Positions 43,847 through 58,994 of a stretch of DNA of 64,000 nucleotides are shown one piece after another. The notes beneath the pieces were generated by a model. That model saw only the letters and a list, made by a program, of their open reading frames with translations, had not been told where the DNA came from and searched no databases. The DNA comes from Myripristis murdjan (Eukaryota; Chordata; Actinopteri; Holocentriformes; Holocentridae). Each line of letters starts with the position of its first letter. Position 1 is the first letter of the stretch. The position numbers were made by a program, and so were the translations under genes. Where the stretch lies: contig NC_043987.1 in NCBI RefSeq assembly GCF_902150065.1, positions 19,564,487 to 19,628,486 of the forward strand, given 5' to 3'.

Positions 43847-44790
43847 ATGAATCTGGATGTGGCCAGACCCCAGGGGAAGACTGGCGGCAAATTCCCTATC
43901 AGAGCCACGGCCCCCAGGTCCCCACGCAGGGGCCCACCCAAGTTCAAGCAGAGGAACACGCGGCAGTTCAAGAGCAAGCCCCCCAAGAGAGGCATCATCG
44001 GGTATGCATGTTTAAAATCTTATCTCTGACACTTGGTCCGTAAACACTGGCAACAAAAGATAGCAGACAGACACAATGGCTTCTGTAATCTCCATGGCAA
44101 CGGGATGCTGTCATGTTGGTTCATGTCCTCTTCATCCAACACAGCACCACCCAATTAACTAGCTCACCATGTGACTGCTTCTGTAAAATAAAATAAAATT
44201 TAAAAAAGTAAAATAATAAGTACCACTAATACAGTATTATTATTATTATTATTGTTGTTGTTGTTGTTAGTAGTCGTAGTACTACTAGTAATAGTAGTAG
44301 TAGCAGCAGCAGCAGCAGCAGCAATAGTAATAGTGTTAAAAATATAATAATAAGAAGAATAATGCTAATAATAAACGAAAAAAATAAAAGCATTACTATG
44401 GCAACCACAACATTTTTGGCTGGAGTTCTCCTCTTGCTGCACTTACCAGTCAAAAATATGTCATTTCGAATCATCTGTCGAGAGTGTCCAGCATCAGTAA
44501 AGTTTTATTAAGTCCCTCTGAGAGATTTTGTTCTCATCAAAGCTGAAGCTTCTCTTTTCCCCCTCATCCCCTTAAGCTTCGGAGAGGAGATTCCTGGAAT
44601 GGAAGGTCTTGGCACCGGTGAGAGTGTAATCACAGTACACAGACAACACAAATCTGTTCAAAACAATCTGCCCTTTTTGTTGACCAGCGTTATTATGTTC
44701 TTTCTTGTTGCAGATATTACTGTAATATGTCCTTGGGAGGCTTACAGTCACCTAGAGCTGCACGAGCTGGCTCAGTTTGGTATCATCTGA
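43847..44790 (+). CDS. pde6g: Rod cGMP phosphodiesterase inhibitory gamma subunit
   Basis: Inhibits the PDE6 catalytic subunits in photoreceptor outer segments until relieved by activated transducin. Coding exons: 43847-44001, 44577-44617, 44714-44790. They total 273 nt in phase, giving 90 aa (human PDE6G 87). The start [11 protein letters not shown] follows the PDE6G (MNLEPPKAE) and not the PDE6H pattern. The polycationic centre [20 protein letters not shown] is nearly identical to human. The C-terminal inhibitory half reads [13 protein letters not shown] and [20 protein letters not shown], ending FGII. The first coding exon starts behind a clean acceptor at 43,795. pde6g runs divergently from ccdc137 and convergently to tspan10, the same relative orientation as in human. 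Intron 44002-44576 carries mixed trinucleotide repeats. Confidence 0.97.
44239..44335. repeat. Mixed trinucleotide array
   Basis: Adjacent short arrays of ATT, GTT, AGT and AGC units, each differing from the next by one base, in the pde6g intron. Leucine- and serine-rich open frames here are repeat products. Confidence 0.9.
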
Positions 44791-45207
44791 GTCTCCTCCC
44801 TGTGGCATCGGATGAGTCAAAGGGAACAGATCTGGAAACTTCATCAGCTTGAATCCCAGAGACCAGAACAACCTGGCGCATCAGTTTTGGCTTGTTTTGA
44901 ATGATACCCCATGTACCAAAGCGTCAGCAAACAATCTACATGACCTATTTTTTTATGCTGTGTGTTTACCTGAGTTGTTGTTCTTTTTTTTTTAAGTAGA
45001 GTTATTCTAATATTAATTGTCAAGCTGCCTGTTTGATGTCCAAAACCAGTTGAGTGCTCAGTGTGTCTTCGTCTTATTTGTTTGCATATGGAGCTGTAAC
45101 TGAGAGCTTGCCTCATGTTACTGGCCTTAAACATGATTTCACTCTAGGAATATGTGAGTTTCTGCACAAATATCAGCAGCCTGAGTATCCTGTAGAAAAT
45201 GACTCCA

Positions 45208-45213
45208 AATAAA
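45208..45213 (+). terminator. pde6g: pde6g poly(A) signal
   Basis: AATAAA 418 bp downstream of the stop codon. It is the first consensus signal on this strand, giving a 3' UTR of about 440 bp. Confidence 0.6.
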
Positions 45214-45766
45214 ACTTGGAAGTTTTTAAACAATTTTTCTAATGAGACATCTGTGTTTTCTTTGTGCTAAAAATTGGCGAAATTGAAAAGGACAAAATTG
45301 TGTGTGCTCATAAACCCTGTCCTGGGCTAGAAACATGCAATAATATCCTACAAAATACGAATTATTAATTCCTTTCAGAGAGTGCCACGTCATTAGGATG
45401 AAAAGAGGAAAATAAATAAATAAAGACAAAAAATAAATGCCTCATGAAATGAGTTTAATACTCAATTGTATGCCCAAAACAGCATTCATTTGCAGTCATG
45501 ATATGCCTTGGCACAGAGCGCACACAAAAACGATTTTATGGTACAATACTAAAACCATGATGGCAGACCAAAAGTTAGCACACATGAGCTGCAAAACAAC
45601 CACAGCATTGCATAAATTGTGTGAGTAAACAAGTCACAAGTAGAGTCCGAATAATATGCCTTTCTTGCTGTACTTGTTGATCATACTTCTATTTATTCAC
45701 TCATTGTATGTTTCTTTTATCAGCAGCCCATGTAAGGTAAATGAAAAAAAAAAAAAATCAATTAAT

Positions 45767-45872
45767 CAACAACAACAACAACAACAACAATAATGATGAT
45801 GATGATGATAATAATAACAATAATAATAACAATGATAATAATAATAATAATAATAATAATAATCTAACTAAA
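45767..45872. repeat. Compound (CAA)n(TGA)n(AAT)n microsatellite
   Basis: Three trinucleotide arrays in series in the gap between the convergent 3' ends of pde6g and tspan10. No exon was seen in 45,240-45,990. Confidence 0.9.
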
Positions 45873-45996
45873 TAAATAAATCATCCTGAGGGCCCACAAT
45901 TGCATTTTGCAGTTTCTGAATTTAACACGTGGGAAATGTGTAATATTGAAGCAAAAGTTATACATGGAACTTGGGCCTCAAGTTCAGTACACTTAA

Positions 45997-46515
45997 TTTA
46001 TTTTATTTTTTTTCCTGCTTGCTGTGCCTGACCACAGGGTAAAAATGGGCAAAGGGTCTCACAGCAGAATAGCATTAAAAGGTAGAATACATCCTAAAGA
46101 TTCAGGCATGGTGTCACTGGCCACAAAAAAGAAATGCAATATAATATACGTCTGAATACCATTTTTGAGCAGAATAGCATGTTCCGGGGGAGCTTGAATG
46201 TCTTGGGGAGATTTCAGCTGCATTTTTAGCAATTTTAGCCTAAACTTATACTTTGGGTTGACAGCATGGACTGTGACATTGTAATATACAGGTTTAACTC
46301 AAAATTAGGCTATTTAATTGATAAATTAACCAAATACCACAGTAAGTTGACCAAATAACCTCAGTCACCCAGGTCTTTGGGATATAGCTCAGTCAAGTTT
46401 TTTCAGGTGGTCTAGGAGCTATTACAGTAGTGTGTGCACCACGTGACAAACAATACAGGACTCATTGAGCAAGTAGGTATGAGCAACTGTTTCAGTCAGT
46501 ATACAGCGATATGTA
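45997..46515 (-). other. tspan10: Probable tspan10 3' UTR
   Basis: The stretch runs from the stop codon down to overlapping minus-strand AATAAA signals (TTTATTTTATT on the plus strand near 45,997-46,008). The true end was not determined. Confidence 0.45.
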
Positions 46516-49930
<3,415 letters not shown>

Positions 49931-51248
49931 TCTCTCAACCACTGGGAGACAATTCTCCCTGTCCTCTTAGTTGACCAGAGTGAGACAAACTAAAATGGAA
50001 CATAGAGAGCATCAACAACAGTAAGAAGTGAAGAGCATGTGAGTTAGAGTTGAATAACGATGGAGTTTGAAGCCCCTGGCCGCGAGCTCTGGGATTTGAT
50101 CATGTGAGAGTCACAGTGAGGGGATTAGAGCACGCCTCAAAACCTCTCGTACATGATAACAAGGCTCTAACTGTAACAGGAGCCAAGTGATGTGAATTTC
50201 AGCCAGATAAACCACTACGATTTGAGATTTTAAAAGGTTATTGTTATTAAATGTTAATTTGAACACACTTATTATTGGATTACAGACACATGGTTAGTCA
50301 CAAAAAAATGTATGTGCAACATAAATAAACAAATTATTATATATATATATAAAAAAACCTATTATACAAAATATTATACAAAATCTAACTTGTAATTCAA
50401 TCAGTGCAGCAGCTTGTTCCATTTTCTCAGAGATGCCATCCTGCAATAGTGAGACTGAATTTCTTGGCATGCACAAAGTCAGCAGTCCCTTTCACTGTAT
50501 TAAATGTGCCAGTTTGGCATTGAACCTTCCCACATGTGCTTTTAGTTTTCCCTCCAAAAATGATAAAACTCTTTTGCTGGAAAACAATACAGCAGATACG
50601 TCATCGTAGAAAGTAGGGAAAGTTCATGTACAAGTACATGACTGAGTGCCTGGTCACGTATGAACACAGTTAATCTGACCTGTCTGAATATGCAGTTTCC
50701 TGACCTCAAAAGGATAATGATGGTAATGGTGATGTTATCACTTACTGTTTTCTGTACAAAATGATATTAAATGAAAGAAGTATTTTATGAAATAGGCTTT
50801 TCAAACATTTTAAACATTGGTTGAGACAATTATTTGTGTATGCGGGTTTAATATCAGTTATTAGAGAGCTATGCCATAGCACATGGGGAAGGATAGATGC
50901 CTGAGATGGAATTTTTTTCCCCCACAAAATTTGGGTCACATAAGTACAAGATCTTTGTGAACAATTGTTAAAGGCTTACTTGACTAAAATAACCTGCGGG
51001 TTATAATGCATTTGTCTTCTGCCTTTGTTAATAAGACATCCTCAAGTCAATTACAATCTCCTGTTGAAGTGCAATTTTATCCTTTTCCATCTTTTACCAC
51101 CCTGTCTCATATCTAATTAACTAAAGCACAATCTTGAGTATCATCCCCTTTCATGACATTTTACATTTTTAGGAATTATGTATGCTGGTCAAAAACATGT
51201 TGTCATGTTAACCTGACTATAGGTACTTTTTTCTGCTTTTGCTTTCAG

Positions 51249-51294
51249 ACTGCAGAAAGTTTTAAGAGGAGGAGGCAAACTGCAAGTAGATGAT
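51249..51294 (+). other. Orphan exon-like segment (46 nt)
   Basis: A strong acceptor (TTTTGCTTTCAG) and a strong donor (GATGAT/GTAAGT) flank 46 nt. One frame is open, entering at phase 2 and reading LQKVLRGGGKLQVDD; the other two contain stops. No neighbouring exon that would join to it was found, so it may be a non-coding RNA exon, part of an unseen gene, or chance. Confidence 0.3.
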
Positions 51295-51857
51295 GTAAGT
51301 TTACTTTGTTGTTGTTTTTTTTTTTTTAATGTCTCATAGCTTTAACAGTCAGTTATATTCTCCAGCAGAATTTAACATTTCTGTACCGTAATGTTCAGGC
51401 AGATGACTTCTTGTGCTGAAGAAGAATATGTTTCCATTAGCAACAGCACAGACAGTCTTTGTTAGGTCTTTTAAAAGGTCAAATGTTATCATTAAGGCCT
51501 TTACTTAATGTCATCCAACATCATAACCATATCCAAATAATGAGAGGGATTTATTTCTTCTTCAGTTGCTGCTGGCTGGCTTTGTAGTTTGGTCAACCTT
51601 GCCTGGTAAAATGAAACGGAATTTATATTGCTTCTGGGAATATTAAAAAAAAAGATTTCAGCCTAAGTGCAACATTTGACTCACAGACACATTATAGTAG
51701 GCAACACCTATGAGTAACATTTCCATCAAACATCTCTATCAAGGTGAAGTTATTCCTCTATAGTTACACAGAATAGCTCTATAAGCGCAGAGGAGCAGGT
51801 CTTGTCTATAGTTTCAACAGAGGATTCACTCACTATCAAAGGCAAAACAACCATCAC

Positions 51858-52020
51858 TTTATCTGAGGTTTTCATACAGCTGCTATTTTTATATTTTTAT
51901 ACTCATTCTTTTACTGTTATTTGTTCTTTTATCGACTGTTTGTCTGTTTGAGCTTGTTTGCCAAGAAAGTACCAAACAGAATTTCGTTGTACATTGTACA
52001 GTACATAAGACAATAAAGTC
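51858..52020 (+). mobile_element. Probable non-LTR retrotransposon 3' tail
   Basis: The ending GAATTTCGTTGTACAT ... GACAATAAAGTC resembles the 3' tails of fish non-LTR retrotransposons. No coding part is recognisable. The call rests on recall of the motif. Confidence 0.4.
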
Positions 52021-52547
52021 TTCTAAGTTTTAAGCTCTAACTTTGTATGTCTGTGTGAAGTGTCTCAGCTTTGGTTCTTCTCCAGCGTGTTATAACACCA
52101 ATGAAACAAACATTTATGCTCTGATGATTGATGGTTGCTGTGAAAACAGGAGACGCACGGAAACATGGATTTATTACCGCTCAACAAAGTGAGCAATGCA
52201 GAGCCCAGTCCAGCCATCTCACTTCTGCAGCCCCAGTGATAAACAGCACCATACTTAAACGGTTAGAGCATTGTGAGGCCATGGTCCAACTTGTTAATGG
52301 TCAAATGTTACTGGCTTCTGCTTGTCTTTTCACTCTGTGTTTTAGCAGAAACAAATATTACTATGCAACACACACACACACACACACAGAACTTGAAAAA
52401 ATAAAGGCCTTTCCAGAAATGGTTTGCCCATGCAGAGCAGCTGTAAAATATGTATGCATGAGCAAAATGTCTATGCAATTCTTAACAACGGGGTAAACTC
52501 CTAGGTAGCACCATAAAGAAGCCTTAGAGGCTTCTGAAGAGCGGATA

Positions 52548-52550
<3 letters not shown>

Positions 52551-52645
<95 letters not shown>

Positions 52646-52650
52646 TTTTT
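52551..52650. repeat. (AT)39 followed by poly(T)
   Basis: About 78 bases of pure alternating AT followed by 22 T. Confidence 0.95.
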
Positions 52651-53030
52651 ACTATATACATCTACCAAGAGCATAATGGGTAATAAATCACTGCAGCACA
52701 GTAACTAGGCAATATTGCTCAAGACCTCTTGTTACAAAATAAGTTACAGTCAGGATCTACAGCCAAATCAGTGCGACCAACACTCAAGTGAGCATAAATC
52801 CCACTATACACATGCAAAACATCTGCCGACCTGCTACTAGGAAGTTTCTGATGGTGTCTCCCACCTTCCACTACATAACCCTCCACCCAAGTCCACCAGC
52901 TTACGTCCCCAGACCCAATGAATAGACTCACACAATTAGTTGCCCACTTACAACATAAAATGGCATTTAAACAACAATTACAGTAAAAAATGTAGATAAG
53001 AACAACTGCCCCACTACAGTTAGTCATTTT

Positions 53031-53460
53031 ATGCGTCGCGCCCAGTGACTGAGCGCCTGTTTCCTGTGCCGGAAACCGGGCGAAGCGCGGCATGGCACGG
53101 CCGGGAAGGCAGCCAAAGATCCAGCAGTGTCCAGAAGACCGGCCACTTGTGGGAAGTCCGCCGTCTGTCAAGTAGAGTAGGCGGGCCCGCTGGAGAGAAG
53201 AGAAAGAGAGTGGCGATCAGTGGATAGTTTTGAGTCCGTTTCAACTCATTTGTGCGTAAATTGGGTGGGTGTGAAGGGGGGGGGGGGGTCTCAAAAGGAC
53301 CGTCCCAACAAGCGGGCGTCTTGGAGGCAAGGTTGCTCCTCGGTGTCAGCAGAGGTGAAGCCGGGCTCCGTGCAGCAGCAGCAGCAGCTGCAGAAGCTCG
53401 AACTCGGGAAGCTCCTTTCCCCCAGTGCAGTCAATGTCTCCCAGCTTCGCCTGTGGCTTA
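53031..53460. promoter_or_regulatory. Isolated CpG-rich block
   Basis: The first 80 bases carry about ten CpG dinucleotides, and CpGs continue to about 53,230, in contrast to the AT-rich surroundings. A 13-base G run lies at 53,276-53,288 and (CAG)5-like sequence near 53,372. Open frames cross it on both strands but none resembles a known protein. It could be an unannotated promoter, for example of a long non-coding RNA or a distant 5' exon of tspan10. A minus-strand donor-like GTAAGC lies at about 52,900-52,905. Confidence 0.4.
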
Positions 53461-53469
53461 TACCGCCTT

Positions 53470-53506
53470 TTCATTCATTCATTCATTCATTCATTTATTT
53501 ATGTAT

Positions 53507-53537
<31 letters not shown>

Positions 53538-53539
53538 TT
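53470..53539. repeat. (TTCA)n(TTTA)n microsatellite
   Basis: Tetranucleotide arrays in series. They stretch open frames through this region, which are therefore not good evidence of coding. Confidence 0.95.
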
Positions 53540-54840
53540 ACCTTTTATCACCTCTGCCTTTACTACAGCATTCACACCTGTGAACAAGAGCACAGCGAAG
53601 GGGGGAAAAACACCCATCCCCAGTACAATTCAGTTCTAGTCCCATTTCAGTACACCCTTCCCAAAGTAATTTTATTCTCCCACTGTTGCCTTGCACACAG
53701 TGATAAAAAAGAATCAACACTCCAGTGCCTCAGCCAACACAATCATGATAGTAAAACGACATGTTCAGATAGAGGCCTTGTTAAATCAACATTTGCTCTC
53801 CTTCTAGCCTTTCCCAAAAATTTTACAGGTTTGGAAGAATTACAGTTTGAAAACAATTACACCCTTTATGCAAATCATAGGCCTATGGGGTGTATGCAAT
53901 ACAGCAGTTGGGTCAATCAGTGAAGACACGCATCATCCCCCCCTCCAAAGCAGGCGTGTGGGTCAAAATCAGAGCCTGTACAATGTACAGCCTCTGGTTT
54001 TCGACTGGACTGAGGAGGACATTACAATCAAATGTCAAAATTTCAGACTTTGACAGACTGTATGTGCTACACGACCTGTCTGATTTGGATGAAGGGATGA
54101 TGTGTGTTTTCATTGATTGGCCCACAGGCTGCTTGCCTCATTCATAGGTGCAACATGCTGGCTATTTCAGATTTTGGTGTAATTTGCACACAGCTTATTC
54201 TCCAGTGGAACTCTATGACAGCAACAGACACAGCTACCTGGAGATTTGCTGTGATATAACTGCAACACCTGTATGCATTTTTATGAAATGCATTTCATGG
54301 CACAAATATTGTGTCATATTTTAATGGAAGTACAAAAATATATTTTTCATGCAATTGTGTATGCTTATGTGCATTTACATATACATGCATACATACGCCA
54401 CACAAACACACACTCACAAATGCACATGTATGTGCACACACAAACACAAGCCTGTGAATAATTTCAGCGACTTGCTGGTAATTAGCTCACCTGCTCTTTA
54501 TCTCTTGTACCATATAGGATGAGGACATCTTGTCCTGTGTAGGAGTTCAGGGCTATGGAAAGTTCTCCAACCTGCCATAACTCAGAAGCATTCTCATGTG
54601 TGTCTGCTGTTTTTGGCCTCAAACTGTGATTTCCATTTTCTGTTTTCTCTCTCAATACCATTCTCTCAGACCTGCCTCTCATGTTGCAGCAGTATCATCC
54701 TATTCTGATCTTAGAGACACTCACAGTTTAAATGCCTTGTCCAAACAATTTCAATAAGCACTGTGCTTGTCATTTGAGGAGGTAATCACAGACACTTTGT
54801 CAGCTTTTATTATTTATAATTAATTGGATTTGATTTGAGC

Positions 54841-55066
54841 TAATAATTGCCCCCTTGGCTCCCGTTGCACACCTGGCTGGCCTTGAAGGGGATCCCCTTT
54901 TTCTTTGATCCTTTTCAAGATTTTCTCTATTTTCACCCCTTTTGGCTCCCTTTTTGAGAGTTGTTCTCTTGGGCACTGTAAAGGTTTAGGTCAAGGGCCT
55001 CCGTTTTGTTTTATATACTGTTACCCTTTGAGACTGTAACGGTGATGAAGGGCCCTTGAACTTGAA
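54841..55066 (+). mobile_element. Probable LINE 3' UTR fragment
   Basis: The order GGCACTGTAAAGGTTTAGG, CCTTTGAGACTGTAACGG and TGATGAAGGGC ... TTGAACTTGAAC resembles tails of fish LINE elements as I recall them. No reverse transcriptase part was seen. Confidence 0.35.
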
Positions 55067-55489
55067 CTGGCGATCTAAATGTGCAACTCTTTTTGGTTGT
55101 AGCATTGGTAAACATACATTCTCTGCTGCTGCCAGTTTATGTCCACATACAGCTAATTCTGCACACTGAGCTGCATGTTGCACCAGTATGGAGGCAGCTC
55201 ATATCGGTGCTGGAGGGACAGCTATATACGCATGAAGTAAGATCAGTGATCAGTGTCCTCTCGGTCACCTGTGACTCCTCGTGACATGAACACTGACAGC
55301 CGTGATGCAGTTGGGAACATGAGAAGCCCTGTGGCGCACCTTGTTTTTGGCACCAGTCTGTAAAAATACTATATTCCAATAGAAAGATCTCCTTCAACAT
55401 TCTGATAAAGTCATTATAGGGTGATATGCTGCTTGAAGTAAATAACGCACAGCATGTGGGAGAGTGGGCGTGACGATGAGATGAAAAAC

Positions 55490-55503
55490 AGAGAGAGAGA
55501 GAG

Positions 55504-55542
<39 letters not shown>
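55490..55542. repeat. (GA)n microsatellite
   Basis: About 26 GA units with one GC interruption. Confidence 0.95.
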
Positions 55543-55546
<4 letters not shown>

Positions 55547-56007
55547 GATATCTCACTCTCTGGCACCTCAGGTTCTGTGCTGTCATTCTTTCCTCTGGCT
55601 GGGTTGCCAGGAGCTGGAAGGAATTAGTCTGCCCCTGCAGACGTCTTGCATTCGGCTGCAGATGGAGCTATACAGCTGGGCATTAGTCCCGCCATAAATT
55701 TGTTTCCATATTAACATGCATTTAATAAAGAGCAAAGTTGAATTTGTCACTCATTATGAACCCTCCAGATAACCCTCTTGGGTTAATTCATTGTAGTTAG
55801 TGACGGCTGAGACTTCCACTTGTGTGATAATAAACATGATTTCCTGCTTATACATGTGATACACATCAAGTGAGACCTTGGCCAGTATTTATTTTCCCAT
55901 AACATTAGATACAGACAAGGTACTGTAGTCAGCTTAGTATCAGTAGGTTAATACAAAATTGACACTCCTCTGAATATGTTGTCTAAATTGTCTAAAAGTG
56001 ATCCCTG

Positions 56008-56046
<39 letters not shown>

Positions 56047-58157
56047 TTTATTTTATTTTATTGTAAATACTTTTTCAGGTTTTAAAAGTAAACTGTATTT
56101 TGCAAATAAAAAGGTGGATTTTGGTGGCTTTATCTCTTCCCTGAATATTCGCATTTCTCCACACAGGTGATGCAGTTATCATACACTGAAAATCAATACA
56201 GTGTTTATAACTCATGACCTTCCTGCCCCTACATTATCATTATTCTTGATGCACTATTGACAGAATTATTTCATGACAGACTAATCAGATATCAGCTCAG
56301 ATAATTTATTGAAAAATCTCATTGATTAAAAATGCTTTTTGGAATGCTATTCAAAGTGTTTTTATTTAGTAATCCGTTGATGGAGTCCAGCTCATCCGGG
56401 TGTGTGTTGTCAGTGTTGAAGATATACGGTGCAGACTGCAGGTTGTTCATCCTATGTACAGCATGTGGCATCTCTCTGGGGTAAAACCTGGTGAAGATGC
56501 CAAGAGCCGTTGCCCAGTCAGAATATTGCTCATGCAGCGATGATGGGATTGTGTCAAATGTCATATATTAACACAGTGAAATATTAATATAACTGCAGAC
56601 ATCAGCACAGGATGGAGCTGCATTCATAGATCGCCACTCAGATTAATAAGGATCTTGAACTGGAATACCAAAGTCTGCGATATAACTTTAACTTGGCAAA
56701 TACACACTTATTGTGATCAAAAATTTAAATATATGGTGATAAAAGTTTGGAATTTCTTGTGACAAAAATAATTTATCTTCAAACATCAGTCAGGAAAAGG
56801 TATCATTTTGCCTGCTGTTTCAAAGTGAGAACTAGTGTGCTTTGGTGATAAATCTTTTCTTTTCCCCAACTCTTTTTCTTTATCTATCCTTCTTTTTTTA
56901 AAACCACGGCTCTGAAAGAAATCCTTTTTATGGATCCTGTTGCAATTCCTAGTCCAAAACTGTCCAAATTATAGATTGAAAAAATGTGTTTCAGTATGAA
57001 ACACCTTCTAAAGAGAGTGTTTTGCTTCACACTCCATCAACAATGTAATGATTTCCACATAAACTATGAATCTACGCTCGTCAACGGTGGATTAAAGTCA
57101 AACCTAGCTGATCCTCTAACCAGCACTGATGAAGATCATCCAGCCTATCCTCACAGTAAATCAGACCACAACTTATTTGAGTTGGGGCTCATAAGCAGTT
57201 TGTGAGCTAAAAAAAAAATTCTCATTGAAACATAATGGTCATGTTATTGGAAACTGGATTGTTAACATGAGAGCCAGTTTGCCCAGGCACTGCTCTGGCT
57301 GTAGACTGGGAAAGGATGACTCGTTTTTCTGGTGCGGTAACACTCAGGTCACTCCAAGAGTCATGTCCACTTATTAGAGTATCTTGTGAAGGCCAGAAAT
57401 ATCACAAGACCATTTGGTGAAAACAACAGCTCACATTTCTGAGTTACATTTAGGATTTTTACTGTGAAGATTTAAGTCCAAGAATGACTAATAAAATGCT
57501 GAGGGATACAGTAGTGACATATCATTTGCCTAACATATGGCACTGATTGAGACCAGATAGCAACTCTTCTTCTATTTTCATCATGTGGTAATGTCCCAAA
57601 TATACTTTAATTGATTAGGCTTGGTTAACTGGATGTAGCTCTCCACAGGCAAGTTGAAAGGTTGGTCCTTGCGGTGCTGATCACCCCTGACACTTGAAGG
57701 GACCAGTATTGGCTGCGGATGTCAAAGCCCAGATGTTGAACAGACGATATTACAATAGGCAGTAGGAATGCTGCGCCGGAGCCATGCTGCTACATCAAAC
57801 ACCTCCTCTGGACTGTTGCCCTGGTCTGGCCCGCAGGGAATTGAGTCGCCCTACGCCACCCAGGGCAGCCAAAGACATGTGGGAGATAGATAAGACATTA
57901 TCACGACTCCCCATTTCAGGCTTGGTGGCTTAGTTGTCCTTGTACCAAATGCTAAGGCCTCATGACACTTTGGAGGAGAGATCAGGGGTGGCAAGCATGT
58001 GCGCATGTGTAAAAAGTGTCTGCGCAATTGGTTTCTGTGCATGCAGCAGCGTGCATGCAGGCATCTGAGCAGAGGAACTGAGTGTGTCACAACCCTGCAT
58101 CAGTGCAGTGGGCGGGAGCAGGTGGGGGGAACGGCTTTGGGAGTGTTGGGAGGCAGA

Positions 58158-58264
58158 TATAAAATTGCTGCCCAGGTCATGTTTTCTCGGAGTGTGTGAG
58201 TGTCCAAGGATCATACCACAGCTGTGCTGACCTGGAGGACCCTACAGCACTGCCTCGCACAAAG
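58158..58264 (+). promoter_or_regulatory. TATA promoter and 5' UTR exon of the secreted coiled-coil gene
   Basis: TATAAAA at 58,158-58,164 predicts a start near 58,190. The likely non-coding first exon ends at ACAAAG/GTACAG (58,264). It would join the acceptor TTTATTTCAG at 58,985, nine bases before the ATG. Motif positions are seen; transcription is inferred. Confidence 0.5.
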
Positions 58265-58994
58265 GTACAGTATCACTGATACTAACATTAACGAGAGAGC
58301 ACTGATTAGATTGGCTTCACAGGGAGATATTCCTCCTCTGCTTCCTACTACAATGCAGCAAGTCAAAACAAAGATGGAATAGCATTGAGTACAACAAAAT
58401 CTCCTCAGATATTACCAGGGACATTTATAACACAGATGCGGCAACTATTCTTATTTTGTATTATCTCACTAACATAAGAGCATGCCATGATAGGAGGAAA
58501 AAAGTTACGTTTTTTTTTTTTCTCTAATTAAAATATGAGTCACAGAATAGGATGATAGAAGAAAAACAGATGAGTCATTTGCTGGTGATCTAAGTTAGTA
58601 TTTTTACACACGAGCAGTGACATGCCAACTTTTTCAGCATGTAGAAGATGTTTGCTTGGAATGAGAATGTATTTATTGTTTATGATTTATTGTTTATTGG
58701 AATCACAGTAGCTTCTGCAAACACTGTTTCTGGTCTTCGGAAAACATGGAAACAAAAGCATGAAAAAATAAAGCATAAAGTACTAAATAGCATTCATAAT
58801 TTAAAAAAAAAAAAAAAAAAAAAGATAGAAGAAATAAACTGATAAAATCTCTGGACAGAAAAAAAGTAAAATGCAGTAAAATATGTATCACATGTATGCT
58901 AAGTCAGTTTCCAGCTTTGCCCAGCACTACATTCCTGTAGAGTTGTTTCTCAGCTGGACAGGTCTAATATTTTGGTTTATTTCAGGTGAGGAAG

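Larger units (their letters stand above)
49931..58150. other. Long repeat-rich region between tspan10 and the secreted-protein gene
   Basis: About 8 kb without a recognised gene. It holds an exon-like segment (51,249), LINE tails, a long (AT)n, a CpG-rich block, (TTCA/TTTA)n, (GA)n and a 33-base A run at 56,011-56,043, the main ones listed separately. The upstream (5' UTR) part of tspan10 must begin somewhere at its left end. Confidence 0.5.

Noticed and set aside
44487-44508. TCCAGCATCAGT matches the 5' part of miR-338-3p, and AATK/mir-338 lies on human 17q25
   Set aside because: The match stops after 12 nt and no complementary 5p arm or hairpin is present upstream.
53221-53225. CpG-rich block considered as a tRNA or rRNA fragment
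   Set aside because: No box A/box B pattern, cloverleaf or rRNA-like sequence could be found.
53252-53923. A 223-aa open frame on the plus strand
   Set aside because: It runs through (TTCA)n/(TTTA)n repeats that lack stops in this frame, and neither end resembles a protein family.
54283-54298. 16-nt perfect palindrome ATGAAATGCATTTCAT
   Set aside because: AT-rich short palindromes are expected by chance at this scale, and no related site lies nearby.
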